A stretch of 36,243 nucleotides of DNA from an uncultured Bacteroidota bacterium (GCA_903854725.1 CAINWZ010000017.1:1-36243), one strand, 5' to 3'. Counted from the first letter of the stretch, positions 24,231 to 32,936 are shown. A program made the numbers and translations. Notes: a model not told the origin generated them from the letters alone.

Positions 24231-25445
24231 CTAGTTTATTTTTTCGAAAAGTTTATCTGCTGCTTTACGTGCGGGGATCCATCCTGCTAATACTGCAATA
24301 ACTATTACCAAGATGATAATGGCTATATAATCTTCTGCCATGGGTTTTACTGGATAATAATCTATCACAAAAGAATTGCCACCTAATTTAATAAGATGAA
24401 ATTGGTTTTGTGCCCAACAAAACAAGCTAGCTATACCGCCACCTATAAAGGCGCCCATAAAGGCCATGATGCCAGATAATAATAAAAATATTTTTTGAAT
24501 ATCCCAGGGTCTTGCTCCCATGGCATGTAGCACATGTATATCTTTTTGTTTTTCCAAAACCAACATCGTTAAAGCACCTACTAAATTAAAAGATGCTACA
24601 ATCATTATTAACGCAAGAATGGCAAAGATGATCCACTTTTCCATTTGCATTATTTTATAGAGGTCTGCATTTTGCTGGTACTTATCTTGTACTAAAAAAT
24701 TAGTACCTAATTGTTTTTGCAAGGTGGCTATAACATTAGCTTGCGCGTTTGCATTGACCGACAATTCAATAGCCGAATATTGATTCGTATCTAAATCAAA
24801 TAAATATTGAGCAAATGCATAATTGGTAAAAACATATTGTTCATCAAATTCTTGTTGCACCGAAAAGGCACCCCCTTGTACTGCTGTTAAATTGTTTAAT
24901 TGGCTAAGATCGGTAAAGGCCTTCCCCGACCTATTCACTGCATACAATTGTAATGTATCCCCTATAAAAGAACTAAACAATCCTAATTTCTGCTCCACCC
25001 CTATGCCCAATAATAATATGGGATGCTCTACATTACCCATTATGTACTGCCCGCGCTTCATGTACTTTGCTAAATTATTAATGCTGCTATAATTTTTATC
25101 AACACCTTTCACAAATACAACCGATTGTAAATCACCTTTCACCAACAACGCTCTATTCTCCACCACTTTACTAACAGCCTTCACCCCTTCTATAGATTTT
25201 ATTTGTTCATATTTTGCATCAGTAATTGAAAAAAATTTGCCTTGCTGGGGCGTTACGCGAACGTCTGCATAAAAATCGGAATACAATCCTTTGACTACTT
25301 CTGTAAATCCGTTTGAAACACTTAATACTATAATGAGGGCAGCAGTACCTACCGCAATGGCAACAACGCTTACCCAGGCAATAATTTGAATTGCTTGAAA
25401 ATTATACTTTCCTCTAAAATAACGCCATGCAAATAAAAGATGCAC
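24231..25445 (-). CDS. FtsX-like permease, lipoprotein-releasing (LolC/LolE) type
   Basis: A 404-residue inner-membrane permease of the MacB/FtsX type. It has one N-terminal membrane helix (about 18-45, V-S-V-V-A-I-A-V-G-T-A-A-L-I-I-V), a large periplasmic domain (about 50-265), and three C-terminal helices (about 270-400). The start R-Y-F-R-G-K-Y-N and the V-L-S-V-S-N-G-F motif match LolC/LolE, which with ATPase LolD extracts outer-membrane lipoproteins from the inner membrane. lolD is not in the window. The start codon is GTG and directly abuts the rbfA stop codon in the same frame (TAA then GTG), so the two are translationally linked; no ATG is available near the start. Confidence 0.88.
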   Translation of the reverse strand: MHLLFAWRYFRGKYNFQAIQIIAWVSVVAIAVGTAALIIVLSVSNGFTEVVKGLYSDFYADVRVTPQQGKFFSITDAKYEQIKSIEGVKAVSKVVENRALLVKGDLQSVVFVKGVDKNYSSINNLAKYMKRGQYIMGNVEHPILLLGIGVEQKLGLFSSFIGDTLQLYAVNRSGKAFTDLSQLNNLTAVQGGAFSVQQEFDEQYVFTNYAFAQYLFDLDTNQYSAIELSVNANAQANVIATLQKQLGTNFLVQDKYQQNADLYKIMQMEKWIIFAILALIMIVASFNLVGALTMLVLEKQKDIHVLHAMGARPWDIQKIFLLLSGIMAFMGAFIGGGIASLFCWAQNQFHLIKLGGNSFVIDYYPVKPMAEDYIAIIILVIVIAVLAGWIPARKAADKLFEKIN

Positions 25446-25790
25446 TTATAAATTTTTTAGAATCTCATCCATTTTAAAAACATAGTCTAGGGTGTCATCC
25501 AAATAAAATTGCAATACAGGGATACGTCTCAACTGATGTTTCATGGTATCAGAAAGATGCTTTTTGATTTCCCATGCCTGTGATTGAATTTTCTTAAAAC
25601 AGCCCTCTGTGTCTTTCACTTGAAATAAACTCAAGTAAATTCTTGCCTCTAATAAATCGGGAGTCACTTTTACGGAAGAGATAGAAATCATCCCCCCCTG
25701 TAAATTAGTAAGCCCTAATTTTAAAAAGATATCGTTAAGGGCGCTTTGAATAGCCCCGGCCACCTGTTTTTGTCTTTTTCCTTCTTCCAT
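25446..25790 (-). CDS. rbfA: Ribosome-binding factor A
   Basis: A small (114 aa) KH-fold protein that binds the 30S subunit and helps 16S rRNA 5'-end maturation, especially in the cold. Visible features are the E-G-K-R-Q-K-Q-V-A start, V-K-V-T-P-D-L-L-E-A-R-I-Y-L-S in the core, and the C-terminal R-R-I-P-V-L-Q-F-Y-L-D-D-T-L-D-Y. The ATG at 25790 is preferred; a TTG two codons upstream is in frame. It is first in a two-gene unit with the lipoprotein-releasing permease, whose GTG follows its stop with no gap. It is divergent from the ABC exporter, with 68 bases between starts. Confidence 0.95.
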   Translation of the reverse strand: MEEGKRQKQVAGAIQSALNDIFLKLGLTNLQGGMISISSVKVTPDLLEARIYLSLFQVKDTEGCFKKIQSQAWEIKKHLSDTMKHQLRRIPVLQFYLDDTLDYVFKMDEILKNL

Positions 25791-25825
25791 AATCAAAATC
25801 GTTGATTCGCTGTAAAATTAGTTAC

Positions 25826-25855
25826 TTTGCTGATTATTCTGAGGGAATAATTTTG
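25826..25855 (+). promoter_or_regulatory. Promoter of the ABC exporter gene
   Basis: TTTG (25826-25829) and TAATTTTG (25848-25855, perfect TAnnTTTG) are 18 bases apart. The -7 box ends three bases before the ATG at 25859, so the mRNA should be leaderless. Confidence 0.65.
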
Positions 25856-25858
25856 AAT

Positions 25859-27682
25859 ATGAAGAAATTTATTCGCATCATAAGTTATATCAGAGAATAC
25901 AAGGCCTATATGGGTTGGTACAGCCTTTTTATTACCCTATCTATCGTATTTGGCTTGTTTTCACTGGGTATGCTCATGCCTTTTATGGACCTTATATTTC
26001 AAAAAGGAGAATTGACTGGTGTAATAAACACAGCCACTGCCTCTGGCGGTTCTGGCAATATTAAAGAGATAGTATATGGCTTCTTACAACAAATCATAGA
26101 TACCCATGGGAAGGTTACTGCCCTTGGGTGGATTTGCTTAGCAATCATTATTAATATTTTTCTAAAGAACACTTTTCTTTATTTGTCTTTTTATTTTTTA
26201 GCGCCTATAAGAAACGGAGTAACGCGTAAATATTCCAGACTCTTGTATGAAAAAATATTACAATTACCTATTGGCTATTTTACAGAACAGCGCAAAGGAG
26301 ATATCTTAAGCAGATCCTCTAATGATATCACGGAATTGGAAAATTCTGTGATTGGCGCATTGGAAGGAATCATTAAAGAGCCTTTGAATATTATAGGTAT
26401 ACTTATTTTCTTATTTATTATAAGTGCAAAACTTACTTTATTTGTTTTTATATTATTGCCCCTAGCAGGACTCATTGTAGGACGCATTGGTAGGAGTTTG
26501 AAAAAACATACCAATAAAGCCCAAGTTAAATGGGGTGAAATTTTAAGCCAGATGGAAGAAACTTTAACGGGCTTAAGAATTATCAAAGCCTTTAACGCAG
26601 AAGGCAGAGTGAAAAAACAATTTTTTGCATTGGTGGATGATATTTTCCATATCAAAAATAAAATATTGAATAGACGCGATTTAGCTTCTCCTATTTCTGA
26701 AACCTTAGGTGTTATTATTTTATGCGGCGTGTTATGGTTTGGTGGCAAATTGGTTTTAAGTGGTGAAATACTTTCTGGTAGTTCTTTTATTGCCTATGTA
26801 GCTTTGTTTTCGCAAATCATTAATCCTGCAAAAGCCTTATCCCAAGCGGCTTACAACGTCACAAGAGGCAATGCTACTTTGGATCGATTGAATGAAATTC
26901 TAGAAGCACCATTGACTGTGGAAGAAGTAGCGCACCCCATCTTATTAGATTCTTTTAAAGAATCTATTCAGTTTGACAACGTGCAATTTCAATATCAGGA
27001 TACAGCTATCTTAAAAAATATAAATCTTACTATTCAAAAAGGAAAATCGGTAGCACTGGTAGGCTCATCAGGTGCTGGTAAAAGCACTTTAGCCGATTTA
27101 GTACCGCGCTTTCATGATGTGAGTGCTGGTAATTTATACATTGATGGAAAAAGTATTAAAGACTATAGTTTGCATAGCTTAAGAAGTTTAATAAGTATTG
27201 TTACGCAAGAACCCATTTTATTTAATGACACCATTGCTGCAAATATAGCTTTGGGTAAACCAGATGCTACAGAAGCTGAAATTATTGCAGCTGCAAAGAT
27301 TGCCAATGCCTACGATTTTATTATAAAGAAAGAAGGTGGCTTTCAAAGTGTAATTGGTGATAGAGGTAGTAAATTGAGTGGTGGTGAGCGTCAACGCCTA
27401 ACCATTGCACGTGCTGTTTTAAAGAACCCTCCTATTTTAATTTTAGATGAAGCTACTTCTGCACTAGATACAGAGAGTGAAAAATTAGTACAAGAAGCCA
27501 TCAATAATATGATGCAAAATAGAACCTCTATTGTTATTGCACACAGGCTATCAACTATTAGACACGCAGATGAAATTGTCGTATTGCAAAAAGGCGATAT
27601 TGTAGAAAGAGGCAATCACGAAGCACTACTAGCACAAAATGGTTATTACCGTAAGCTTATCGAAATGCAAGAGGTTAAATAA
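25859..27682 (+). CDS. MsbA-like ABC exporter (fused permease and ATPase)
   Basis: A 607-residue half-transporter that works as a homodimer. The membrane domain (about 1-325) has six helices; an ABC ATPase domain follows (about 370-600) with Walker A G-S-S-G-A-G-K-S (K408), signature L-S-G-G-E-R-Q-R (from 506), Walker B I-L-I-L-D-E (E531), a Q-loop T-Q-E-P and the switch histidine in I-A-H-R-L-S-T. It most resembles the MsbA/lipid A flippase group, but drug or peptide exporters share this layout, so the substrate is open. I chose the ATG at 25859 (M-K-K-F-I-R-I-I-S-Y) over an in-frame TTG at 25802 because the promoter lies between them. It is convergent with the DksA-like gene across a terminator. 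Confidence 0.92.
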   Translation: MKKFIRIISYIREYKAYMGWYSLFITLSIVFGLFSLGMLMPFMDLIFQKGELTGVINTATASGGSGNIKEIVYGFLQQIIDTHGKVTALGWICLAIIINIFLKNTFLYLSFYFLAPIRNGVTRKYSRLLYEKILQLPIGYFTEQRKGDILSRSSNDITELENSVIGALEGIIKEPLNIIGILIFLFIISAKLTLFVFILLPLAGLIVGRIGRSLKKHTNKAQVKWGEILSQMEETLTGLRIIKAFNAEGRVKKQFFALVDDIFHIKNKILNRRDLASPISETLGVIILCGVLWFGGKLVLSGEILSGSSFIAYVALFSQIINPAKALSQAAYNVTRGNATLDRLNEILEAPLTVEEVAHPILLDSFKESIQFDNVQFQYQDTAILKNINLTIQKGKSVALVGSSGAGKSTLADLVPRFHDVSAGNLYIDGKSIKDYSLHSLRSLISIVTQEPILFNDTIAANIALGKPDATEAEIIAAAKIANAYDFIIKKEGGFQSVIGDRGSKLSGGERQRLTIARAVLKNPPILILDEATSALDTESEKLVQEAINNMMQNRTSIVIAHRLSTIRHADEIVVLQKGDIVERGNHEALLAQNGYYRKLIEMQEVK

Positions 27683-27731
27683 GCCGCTAATGTGTAGAAG
27701 ACTATAAACGGATGAGGTAAAAAAAACTTAC

Positions 27732-27764
27732 AAAAAACCCCGATAAAATTATCAGGGTTTTTTT
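27732..27764. terminator. Bidirectional terminator between the ABC exporter and the DksA-like gene
   Basis: AAAAAACCCcGATAA and TTATCaGGGTTTTTTT form a stem around an AA loop. One internal position is C/A on the plus strand but becomes a U-G wobble on the minus strand. T-runs flank it on both strands, so it can end both convergent transcripts, and it fits the leftward one slightly better. Confidence 0.8.
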
Positions 27765-27790
27765 ATAGAGAAAATAAATATTAGCTTTTC

Positions 27791-28753
27791 TTATTGATCG
27801 TTACTGTTTTTAACATACCCCATTTTAGCTTCTAAGCTTAATGTAGCATGTGGCACTGCACGTAAACGGGCTTTGTCTATTAAACGACCCGTAACTCTAC
27901 AAATACCATAGGTTTTGTTTTCGATACGCATTAAGGCTTTCTCCAAATGGTCGATAAAAGTAATTTGTCTACTAGCCATTTGACCTAATTGCTCTCTTTC
28001 CATGCTAATGCTGCCATCTTCCATGGTCATGTATCTTGCGTCGTCATTATCACCACCTAATTCATCCTTACGGGTAATAAGTCCTTGTAAGTATACCAAT
28101 TCCTTTTTAGCAGCTTCTAATTTCTTAGAAATTAATTCTTTAAACTCTTTTAATTCAGCATCAGAATATTTAACTAAAGTCTCAGTTGATCTTTCTACTT
28201 CTTTTCTTCTTTCCATTGGAACATAACCTGGTTGATATGGCACACTATTTTTTGCACCTATTTTTGGAACTTTAATATCTTTTATTGGTTCAGCTACCTT
28301 ACGAACTGGCTTTACAGGAGGTGTTGGTATTTTAGGAACCGGCTTAGCAGGTGGAACGTATTTTTCTACTGGCTTAGCAACTGGTTTTACAATTGTTTTA
28401 ACGGGAACGACTGGCTTAGCGGGTGCCTTGGTAGGAACCGCTTTTTTTAGGGGGGCTTTTATAGGTGTTGCTTTTTTTAAAGGTGCTTTAACGGGTGCTG
28501 CTTTTTTTGCAGGTGCCGCTTTTTTAGGCGCTACCTTTTTTGCAGGTACTGCTTTTTTTGCAGGAACGGCTTTCTTAGGTGCTATCTTTTTTGCAGGCGC
28601 TACTTTTTTTGCAGGAGCTGCTTTCTTAGGCGCTGCCTTTTTTGCAGGTGCTGCTTTTTTTGCAGGAGCCGCTTTCTTAGGCGCTACCTTTTTTGCAGGT
28701 GCTGCTTTTTTTGCAGGAGCCGACTTTTTGGGAGGTGATTTTTTTGTAGGCAT
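27791..28753 (-). CDS. DksA/TraR-family protein with a histone-H1-like Lys/Ala/Pro N-terminal tail
   Basis: A 320-residue protein of two unlike parts. Residues 1-115 are almost only K, A, P and V, with four 17-residue repeats of the form A-P-A-K-K-A-A-P-A-K-K-V-A-P-K-K-A (12-79). Residues 115-170 are a Pro/Lys/Val-rich linker. Residues about 185-320 are a DksA-like domain: a coiled coil with an acidic turn (G-D-N-D-D-A-R) and a terminal Y-G-I-C-R-V-T-G-R-L-I-D-K-A-R-L-R segment. Of the four zinc ligands only C285 remains; the others are T288, S306 and A309. The C-terminal domain suggests action on RNA polymerase, and the basic tail suggests nucleic acid binding (inference). The ATG is two bases after the ileS stop, so it is co-transcribed with ileS. 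Confidence 0.88.
   Translation of the reverse strand: MPTKKSPPKKSAPAKKAAPAKKVAPKKAAPAKKAAPAKKAAPKKAAPAKKVAPAKKIAPKKAVPAKKAVPAKKVAPKKAAPAKKAAPVKAPLKKATPIKAPLKKAVPTKAPAKPVVPVKTIVKPVAKPVEKYVPPAKPVPKIPTPPVKPVRKVAEPIKDIKVPKIGAKNSVPYQPGYVPMERRKEVERSTETLVKYSDAELKEFKELISKKLEAAKKELVYLQGLITRKDELGGDNDDARYMTMEDGSISMEREQLGQMASRQITFIDHLEKALMRIENKTYGICRVTGRLIDKARLRAVPHATLSLEAKMGYVKNSNDQ
28517..28720 (-). repeat. Four tandem 51-bp coding repeats in the DksA-like gene
   Basis: Four in-frame units of 51 bp encode the 17-residue Lys/Ala/Pro repeats 12-28, 29-45, 46-62 and 63-79. Units differ at silent and conservative positions. Shorter degenerate copies continue to about residue 113. Such arrays can change copy number by slippage or recombination. 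Confidence 0.85.
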
Positions 28754-28755
28754 AT

Positions 28756-31700
28756 TTATCCTTTTTGTCTAACTGAAATTCTTAATTTGTGATCATTTAT
28801 GTCAACTTCTACCCCCTCTTTCAAGGCCGGCACGAAGTCTATTTGGACTGCGAGAATTTCGCGGCAAATATAGTCCGAAAATTGAATAATGGACTCCTTC
28901 AAGTCTGTATTATCCTCAATTTCAAGCAAAATCTTGTCTGTAAGGTCGAAATTGCTCTCTTTTCTTATGTTTTGGACCCTATTTACCAGCTCACGGGCAT
29001 GTCCTTCCTTCAATAACTCAGGGCTAATGGTAATATCCAAGGCCACTGTCAAGGCATTTTTCACAGCTACGCTCCATCCAGGTATATCTTCTGCTATAAT
29101 ATCTACTTCATTGATTAACAATTGAATAGTTTCATCCTCAATCGTTAAGGCTAAACTTCCCTCTTTTTCTAAGCTACTAATTTGGGCTTGCGTCAGATTG
29201 GCAATCACAGCAGAGGCCTGTTTCATTTTGGTTCCCAATTTTGCACCCAAAATTTTGAAATTGGCTTTTACCTTTTTGCTAATGACCCCTTCCGTCTCTG
29301 TTATATAATTAATTTCTTTAACATTTACCTCGGCAACAATTAATTCTTCCATTAATTCAATCGCCAATTTCATAGCTGGATTTAAAACAGGTATTAATAT
29401 TTTTTGTAAGGGCTGGCGCACTTTAATATTTACCTTTTTACGAATAGATAAAACTAAAGAACAAATATCCTGTGCCATTTGCATTCTAGCTTCCAAGGCA
29501 GTATCAATTTTTGATGTATCTGCAATTGGAAAAGGTGCATGATGGATAGAACTGTACTTATGTTTTTGGGTAACGCTATTTAAATTTCTAAAAACTTGAT
29601 CGCAGAAAAACGGCGCAATAGGTGCCATTAATTTTGTGATGGTTTCAATACATTCATATAAAGTCTGATAGGCTGCAATTTTATCTTGTGTATAAGTGCC
29701 TTTCCAAAAACGTCTACGACATAATCTTACATACCAGTTGCTTAAATGCTCGTCAACAAAAGCTTCAATAGCACGTCCTGCAGTGGTAGGCTCAAAGTCG
29801 TCCATGGAGGTAGTCACTGTTTGAACCAATGTATGTAAAGAGGATATTATCCAGCGATCAATTTCAGGTCTTTCTGCAAGCGGGATTGGCGCTTGTTCAA
29901 AATGAAAGTCGTCTACATTCGCATATAAAATAAAAAATTGATAGGTATTGTATAAAGTACCAAAGAATTTTCTTTGTACTTCTTGAATACCTGACATATC
30001 AAATTTTAAATTATCCCATGGCGATGCGTTCGTTACTAAATACCAACGTGTAGCATCCGCTCCATATTTTTCGATAGTTTCAAATGGATTCACCACATTG
30101 CCTAAACGCTTACTCATCTTATTACCATTCTTATCTAAGACCAAACCATTACTCATGACTGCCTTATAAGCTACGCTATCAAAAAGCAAAACACCCAAAG
30201 TATGTAAAGTATAAAACCAGCCCCTTGTTTGATCTACCCCTTCGCAAATAAAATCGGCTGGGAAGGCTTGTCCTTTATCTACTAAATCTTTATTCTCAAA
30301 TGGATAATGCCATTGCGCATAAGGCATCGCACCAGAATCAAACCATACGTCTACTAAATCTAAAACACGTTTCATGGGTTGTCCACTTGCACTCAAAATT
30401 TCAATTTGATCTACAAATGGCTTGTGTAAATCAACATCTAATTTGCCATCAATTATTTTTAATGTAACCTCTTTATTAAAACCTTTTTCTTTGGCTGCCA
30501 CAAATCCTTTTGTCAATTCTTCTATCGATCCAATACAAACTTCTTCTGTGCCATCTTCTGTTCTCCAAATAGGAAGTGGGGTTCCCCAATAGCGGCTACG
30601 AGATAAATTCCAATCCACCATATTTTCCAACCAATTTCCAAAACGACCTTCTCCTGTACTTTTTGGTTTCCAATTAATGGTTTTATTTAATTCTATTAAT
30701 CTGTCTTTTACCGCAGTGGTCTTAATAAACCAAGCATCTAATGGGTAATACAATATAGGCTTATCTGTTCTCCAGCAATGCGGATAATTGTGCTCGTATT
30801 TTTCTACTTTAAACGCGCGATTTTCTTTTTTTAATTTTACAGAAATATCAACGTTTACATCTTGATATTCTTTTTCATCTTTATAGTTTTTTACAAAGCG
30901 GCCGCTGAATTCTCCAACGCCTTCTACAAACTTTCCCTCACGATCCACTAAAGTAATAATACCTAAATTATTTTTTTGACCCACTTTATAATCATCTGCA
31001 CCAAAAGCTGGTGAAGTATGCACTATACCCGTTCCATCTTCGGTAGTTACAAAATCGCCCAATACAATTTTAAACGGATCTCCTTCAAATGTAGCAGGAT
31101 CATTGGCCTCGAATGGCATCAATTGTTCGTAACGCAAACCATTTAATTGACTGCCTTTACAAGTAGCCATTATTTTCCATGGAATTATTTTATCTCCTTC
31201 TGCAAAACTTTCTAAGCCTTCTCCTTCTTCCTTAAAATATTTTGTTAGTAATGCTTTAGCCAATAAAACATTTACAGGTATAGCGGTATAGGGGTTATAC
31301 GTAGCCACTAATACATATTCAATATTGGGGCCCACGGTTAATCCTAAATTAGAAGGCAATGTCCATGGCGTAGTAGTCCATGCCATATAAAATACTTCCT
31401 GTGATTTAGTTTGAGCGGCTGCTTTTACAGCATCAAATAAAAATTGGCTGTCGGCATTTTGGACTGCTTTAAACATAGCTACTACAGAAGTATCTTTTAC
31501 ATCCTTGTAAGTACCAGGTTGATTGAGCTCATGTGAACTTAATCCAGTACCAGCTGCAGGCGAATAAGGTTGTATACTTACACTTTGATATAAATACCCT
31601 TTTTTATATAGCGTACTTAATATCCACCAAAGGGTTTCAATATAATTATTTTCAAAAGTGATGTAAGGATTGTCTAAGTCAACCCAGTATCCCATTTTAT

Positions 31701-32112
31701 TAGTGATATCATCCCACTCTTTTTTATAGCGCAATACCGCCTCTCTACATTTTTTATTATACTCTTCTACACTAATTTTCTTTCCAATATCTTCTTTGGT
31801 AATACCCAGTTCTTTTTCTACACCCAATTCTACTGGCAAGCCATGTGTATCCCAACCACCTTTTCTTTTTACTTGAAACCCTTGCATGGTTTTATACCTA
31901 CATACCATGTCCTTTAATGTTCTTGAAATAACATGGTGAATGCCTGGCATACCATTCGCACTTGGAGGACCTTCATAAAAAACAAAGGGGGGCTTACCTT
32001 CTCTTAAACTTACTGATTGTTCAAAAGCCTGCTCTGACTTCCAAGAAGCCAATATCTCCGCCTCAATAGAGGGAAGATTTAATCCATTAAATTCTGGGTA
32101 CTTTTTATTCAT
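28756..32112 (-). CDS. ileS: Isoleucyl-tRNA synthetase, type 2, with a GXHH signature
   Basis: Charges tRNA-Ile. The 1118-residue length and the second signature K665-M-S-K-R669 (not KMSKS) place it with the eukaryotic-like type 2 enzymes. The first class I signature, normally H-I-G-H, reads G57-I58-H59-H60 (after N-G-M-P); the codons at 31933-31944 are GGC ATT CAC CAT. An editing (CP1) domain follows, with T-T-P-W-T-L-P-S-N and the G-T-G-I-V-H-T-S-P-A-F-G-A-D-D motif, and a long C-terminal tRNA-binding part. A G-X-H-H arrangement in type 2 IleRS has been tied to very high mupirocin resistance. It is upstream of and co-transcribed with the DksA-like gene; 112 bases separate it from lspA. Start at ATG 32112 (M-N-K-K-Y-P-E-F). 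Confidence 0.96.
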   Translation of the reverse strand: MNKKYPEFNGLNLPSIEAEILASWKSEQAFEQSVSLREGKPPFVFYEGPPSANGMPGIHHVISRTLKDMVCRYKTMQGFQVKRKGGWDTHGLPVELGVEKELGITKEDIGKKISVEEYNKKCREAVLRYKKEWDDITNKMGYWVDLDNPYITFENNYIETLWWILSTLYKKGYLYQSVSIQPYSPAAGTGLSSHELNQPGTYKDVKDTSVVAMFKAVQNADSQFLFDAVKAAAQTKSQEVFYMAWTTTPWTLPSNLGLTVGPNIEYVLVATYNPYTAIPVNVLLAKALLTKYFKEEGEGLESFAEGDKIIPWKIMATCKGSQLNGLRYEQLMPFEANDPATFEGDPFKIVLGDFVTTEDGTGIVHTSPAFGADDYKVGQKNNLGIITLVDREGKFVEGVGEFSGRFVKNYKDEKEYQDVNVDISVKLKKENRAFKVEKYEHNYPHCWRTDKPILYYPLDAWFIKTTAVKDRLIELNKTINWKPKSTGEGRFGNWLENMVDWNLSRSRYWGTPLPIWRTEDGTEEVCIGSIEELTKGFVAAKEKGFNKEVTLKIIDGKLDVDLHKPFVDQIEILSASGQPMKRVLDLVDVWFDSGAMPYAQWHYPFENKDLVDKGQAFPADFICEGVDQTRGWFYTLHTLGVLLFDSVAYKAVMSNGLVLDKNGNKMSKRLGNVVNPFETIEKYGADATRWYLVTNASPWDNLKFDMSGIQEVQRKFFGTLYNTYQFFILYANVDDFHFEQAPIPLAERPEIDRWIISSLHTLVQTVTTSMDDFEPTTAGRAIEAFVDEHLSNWYVRLCRRRFWKGTYTQDKIAAYQTLYECIETITKLMAPIAPFFCDQVFRNLNSVTQKHKYSSIHHAPFPIADTSKIDTALEARMQMAQDICSLVLSIRKKVNIKVRQPLQKILIPVLNPAMKLAIELMEELIVAEVNVKEINYITETEGVISKKVKANFKILGAKLGTKMKQASAVIANLTQAQISSLEKEGSLALTIEDETIQLLINEVDIIAEDIPGWSVAVKNALTVALDITISPELLKEGHARELVNRVQNIRKESNFDLTDKILLEIEDNTDLKESIIQFSDYICREILAVQIDFVPALKEGVEVDINDHKLRISVRQKG

Positions 32113-32224
32113 ACAACGCTTATCCTAGCTCATTTTTAGGCCACGAAGGTACGAATAAGCTTGTAAAAAAGGCCAGGTCGGTTTTAGGCTTTGCAACAAG
32201 CAATAATGCCTGCTTAAGGGAGTG

Positions 32225-32899
32225 CTAGTTTGCGCTTTTGTCTGTGTCTGGGCTTGACTTAGTGTCGCCTAAGCTGATTTCCGTATCGGTATCGTTAAAG
32301 AATGTCTTTTGGAAGATAAACAAGGTAATAACGCCTGTGCTAATGGAAGCGTCTGCAAAATTAAAAACAGGACGGAAAAATTCAAATTCCTCCCCTCCCC
32401 AAAAAGGGAACCAAGAGGGAAAATGTGCATTTTGAATAATAGGAAAGTAAAACATGTCCACTACTTTTCCATGTAAAAAAGTGGCATATCCTCCACCCAT
32501 TGGAAATAAGTGAGCTACCATGGTGGTATAAGGGACGCTCGCTTCAAAAATGATACCATAAAATAAACTGTCTATTAAATTTCCCACTGCACCTGCATAG
32601 ATTAAAGCTGCACATACTATAAAACCATTATGGTATTTTTTTTCAATAAACCCTTTGATTAAAAAAGTACCCCATACCACTGCAGCTAGTCTAAATAAGG
32701 TTAAAATAATTTTCCCAAACCCACCTCCAAATTTTAAACCCCATGCCATGCCTTCATTTTCAATAAAATGCAGCCTTGCCCAGGAGCCCATTAACACATG
32801 CTCTTCTCCAATAAAAAAATTAAGTTTAATATAAAACTTTATGGCTTGATCAATGAAGATGATTAAAGCAATAAGGAAAGCAACTTTTTTTCCGTTCAT
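32225..32899 (-). CDS. lspA: Lipoprotein signal peptidase (signal peptidase II)
   Basis: An inner-membrane aspartic protease that cuts the signal peptide from diacylglyceryl-modified prolipoproteins. The 224-residue protein has four membrane helices, I-D-Q at 16-18, the E-N-x-G-M-A-W segment, and the two catalytic aspartates D110 (G-N-L-I-D-S) and D183 (F-N-F-A-D-A-S-I). It is longer than the E. coli enzyme (164 aa) because of an extra loop (about 119-175) before the second aspartate, rich in Phe, Pro and Trp, and a polar C-terminal tail (D-T-D-T-E-I-S...). Both are typical of Bacteroidota LspA as I recall. It lies between terC and ileS on the same strand, and has a -7 box of its own. Confidence 0.95.
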   Translation of the reverse strand: MNGKKVAFLIALIIFIDQAIKFYIKLNFFIGEEHVLMGSWARLHFIENEGMAWGLKFGGGFGKIILTLFRLAAVVWGTFLIKGFIEKKYHNGFIVCAALIYAGAVGNLIDSLFYGIIFEASVPYTTMVAHLFPMGGGYATFLHGKVVDMFYFPIIQNAHFPSWFPFWGGEEFEFFRPVFNFADASISTGVITLFIFQKTFFNDTDTEISLGDTKSSPDTDKSAN

Positions 32900-32919
32900 G
32901 GGTTGTTGATAATAATGAG

Positions 32920-32927
32920 CAAAGATA
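32920..32927 (-). promoter_or_regulatory. -7 box of lspA
   Basis: Minus-strand TATCTTTG, a perfect TAnnTTTG match in the 37-base gap before lspA, ends 20 bases before the ATG. The -33 element would fall in the end of the terC gene and is not distinct. Confidence 0.5.
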
Positions 32928-32936
32928 AGATACTTT

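Noticed and set aside
28428..28772. Long open frame on the plus strand opposite the Lys/Ala/Pro tail, coding for a Gly/Ala/Phe-rich peptide
   Set aside because: It is the mirror of the AAA/GCN/CCN-rich repeat codons on the other strand; composition alone keeps the frame open.
32198..32215. AAGCA/TGCTT hairpin after lspA
   Set aside because: Only a five-base stem without a U-tract; not enough for a terminator call.
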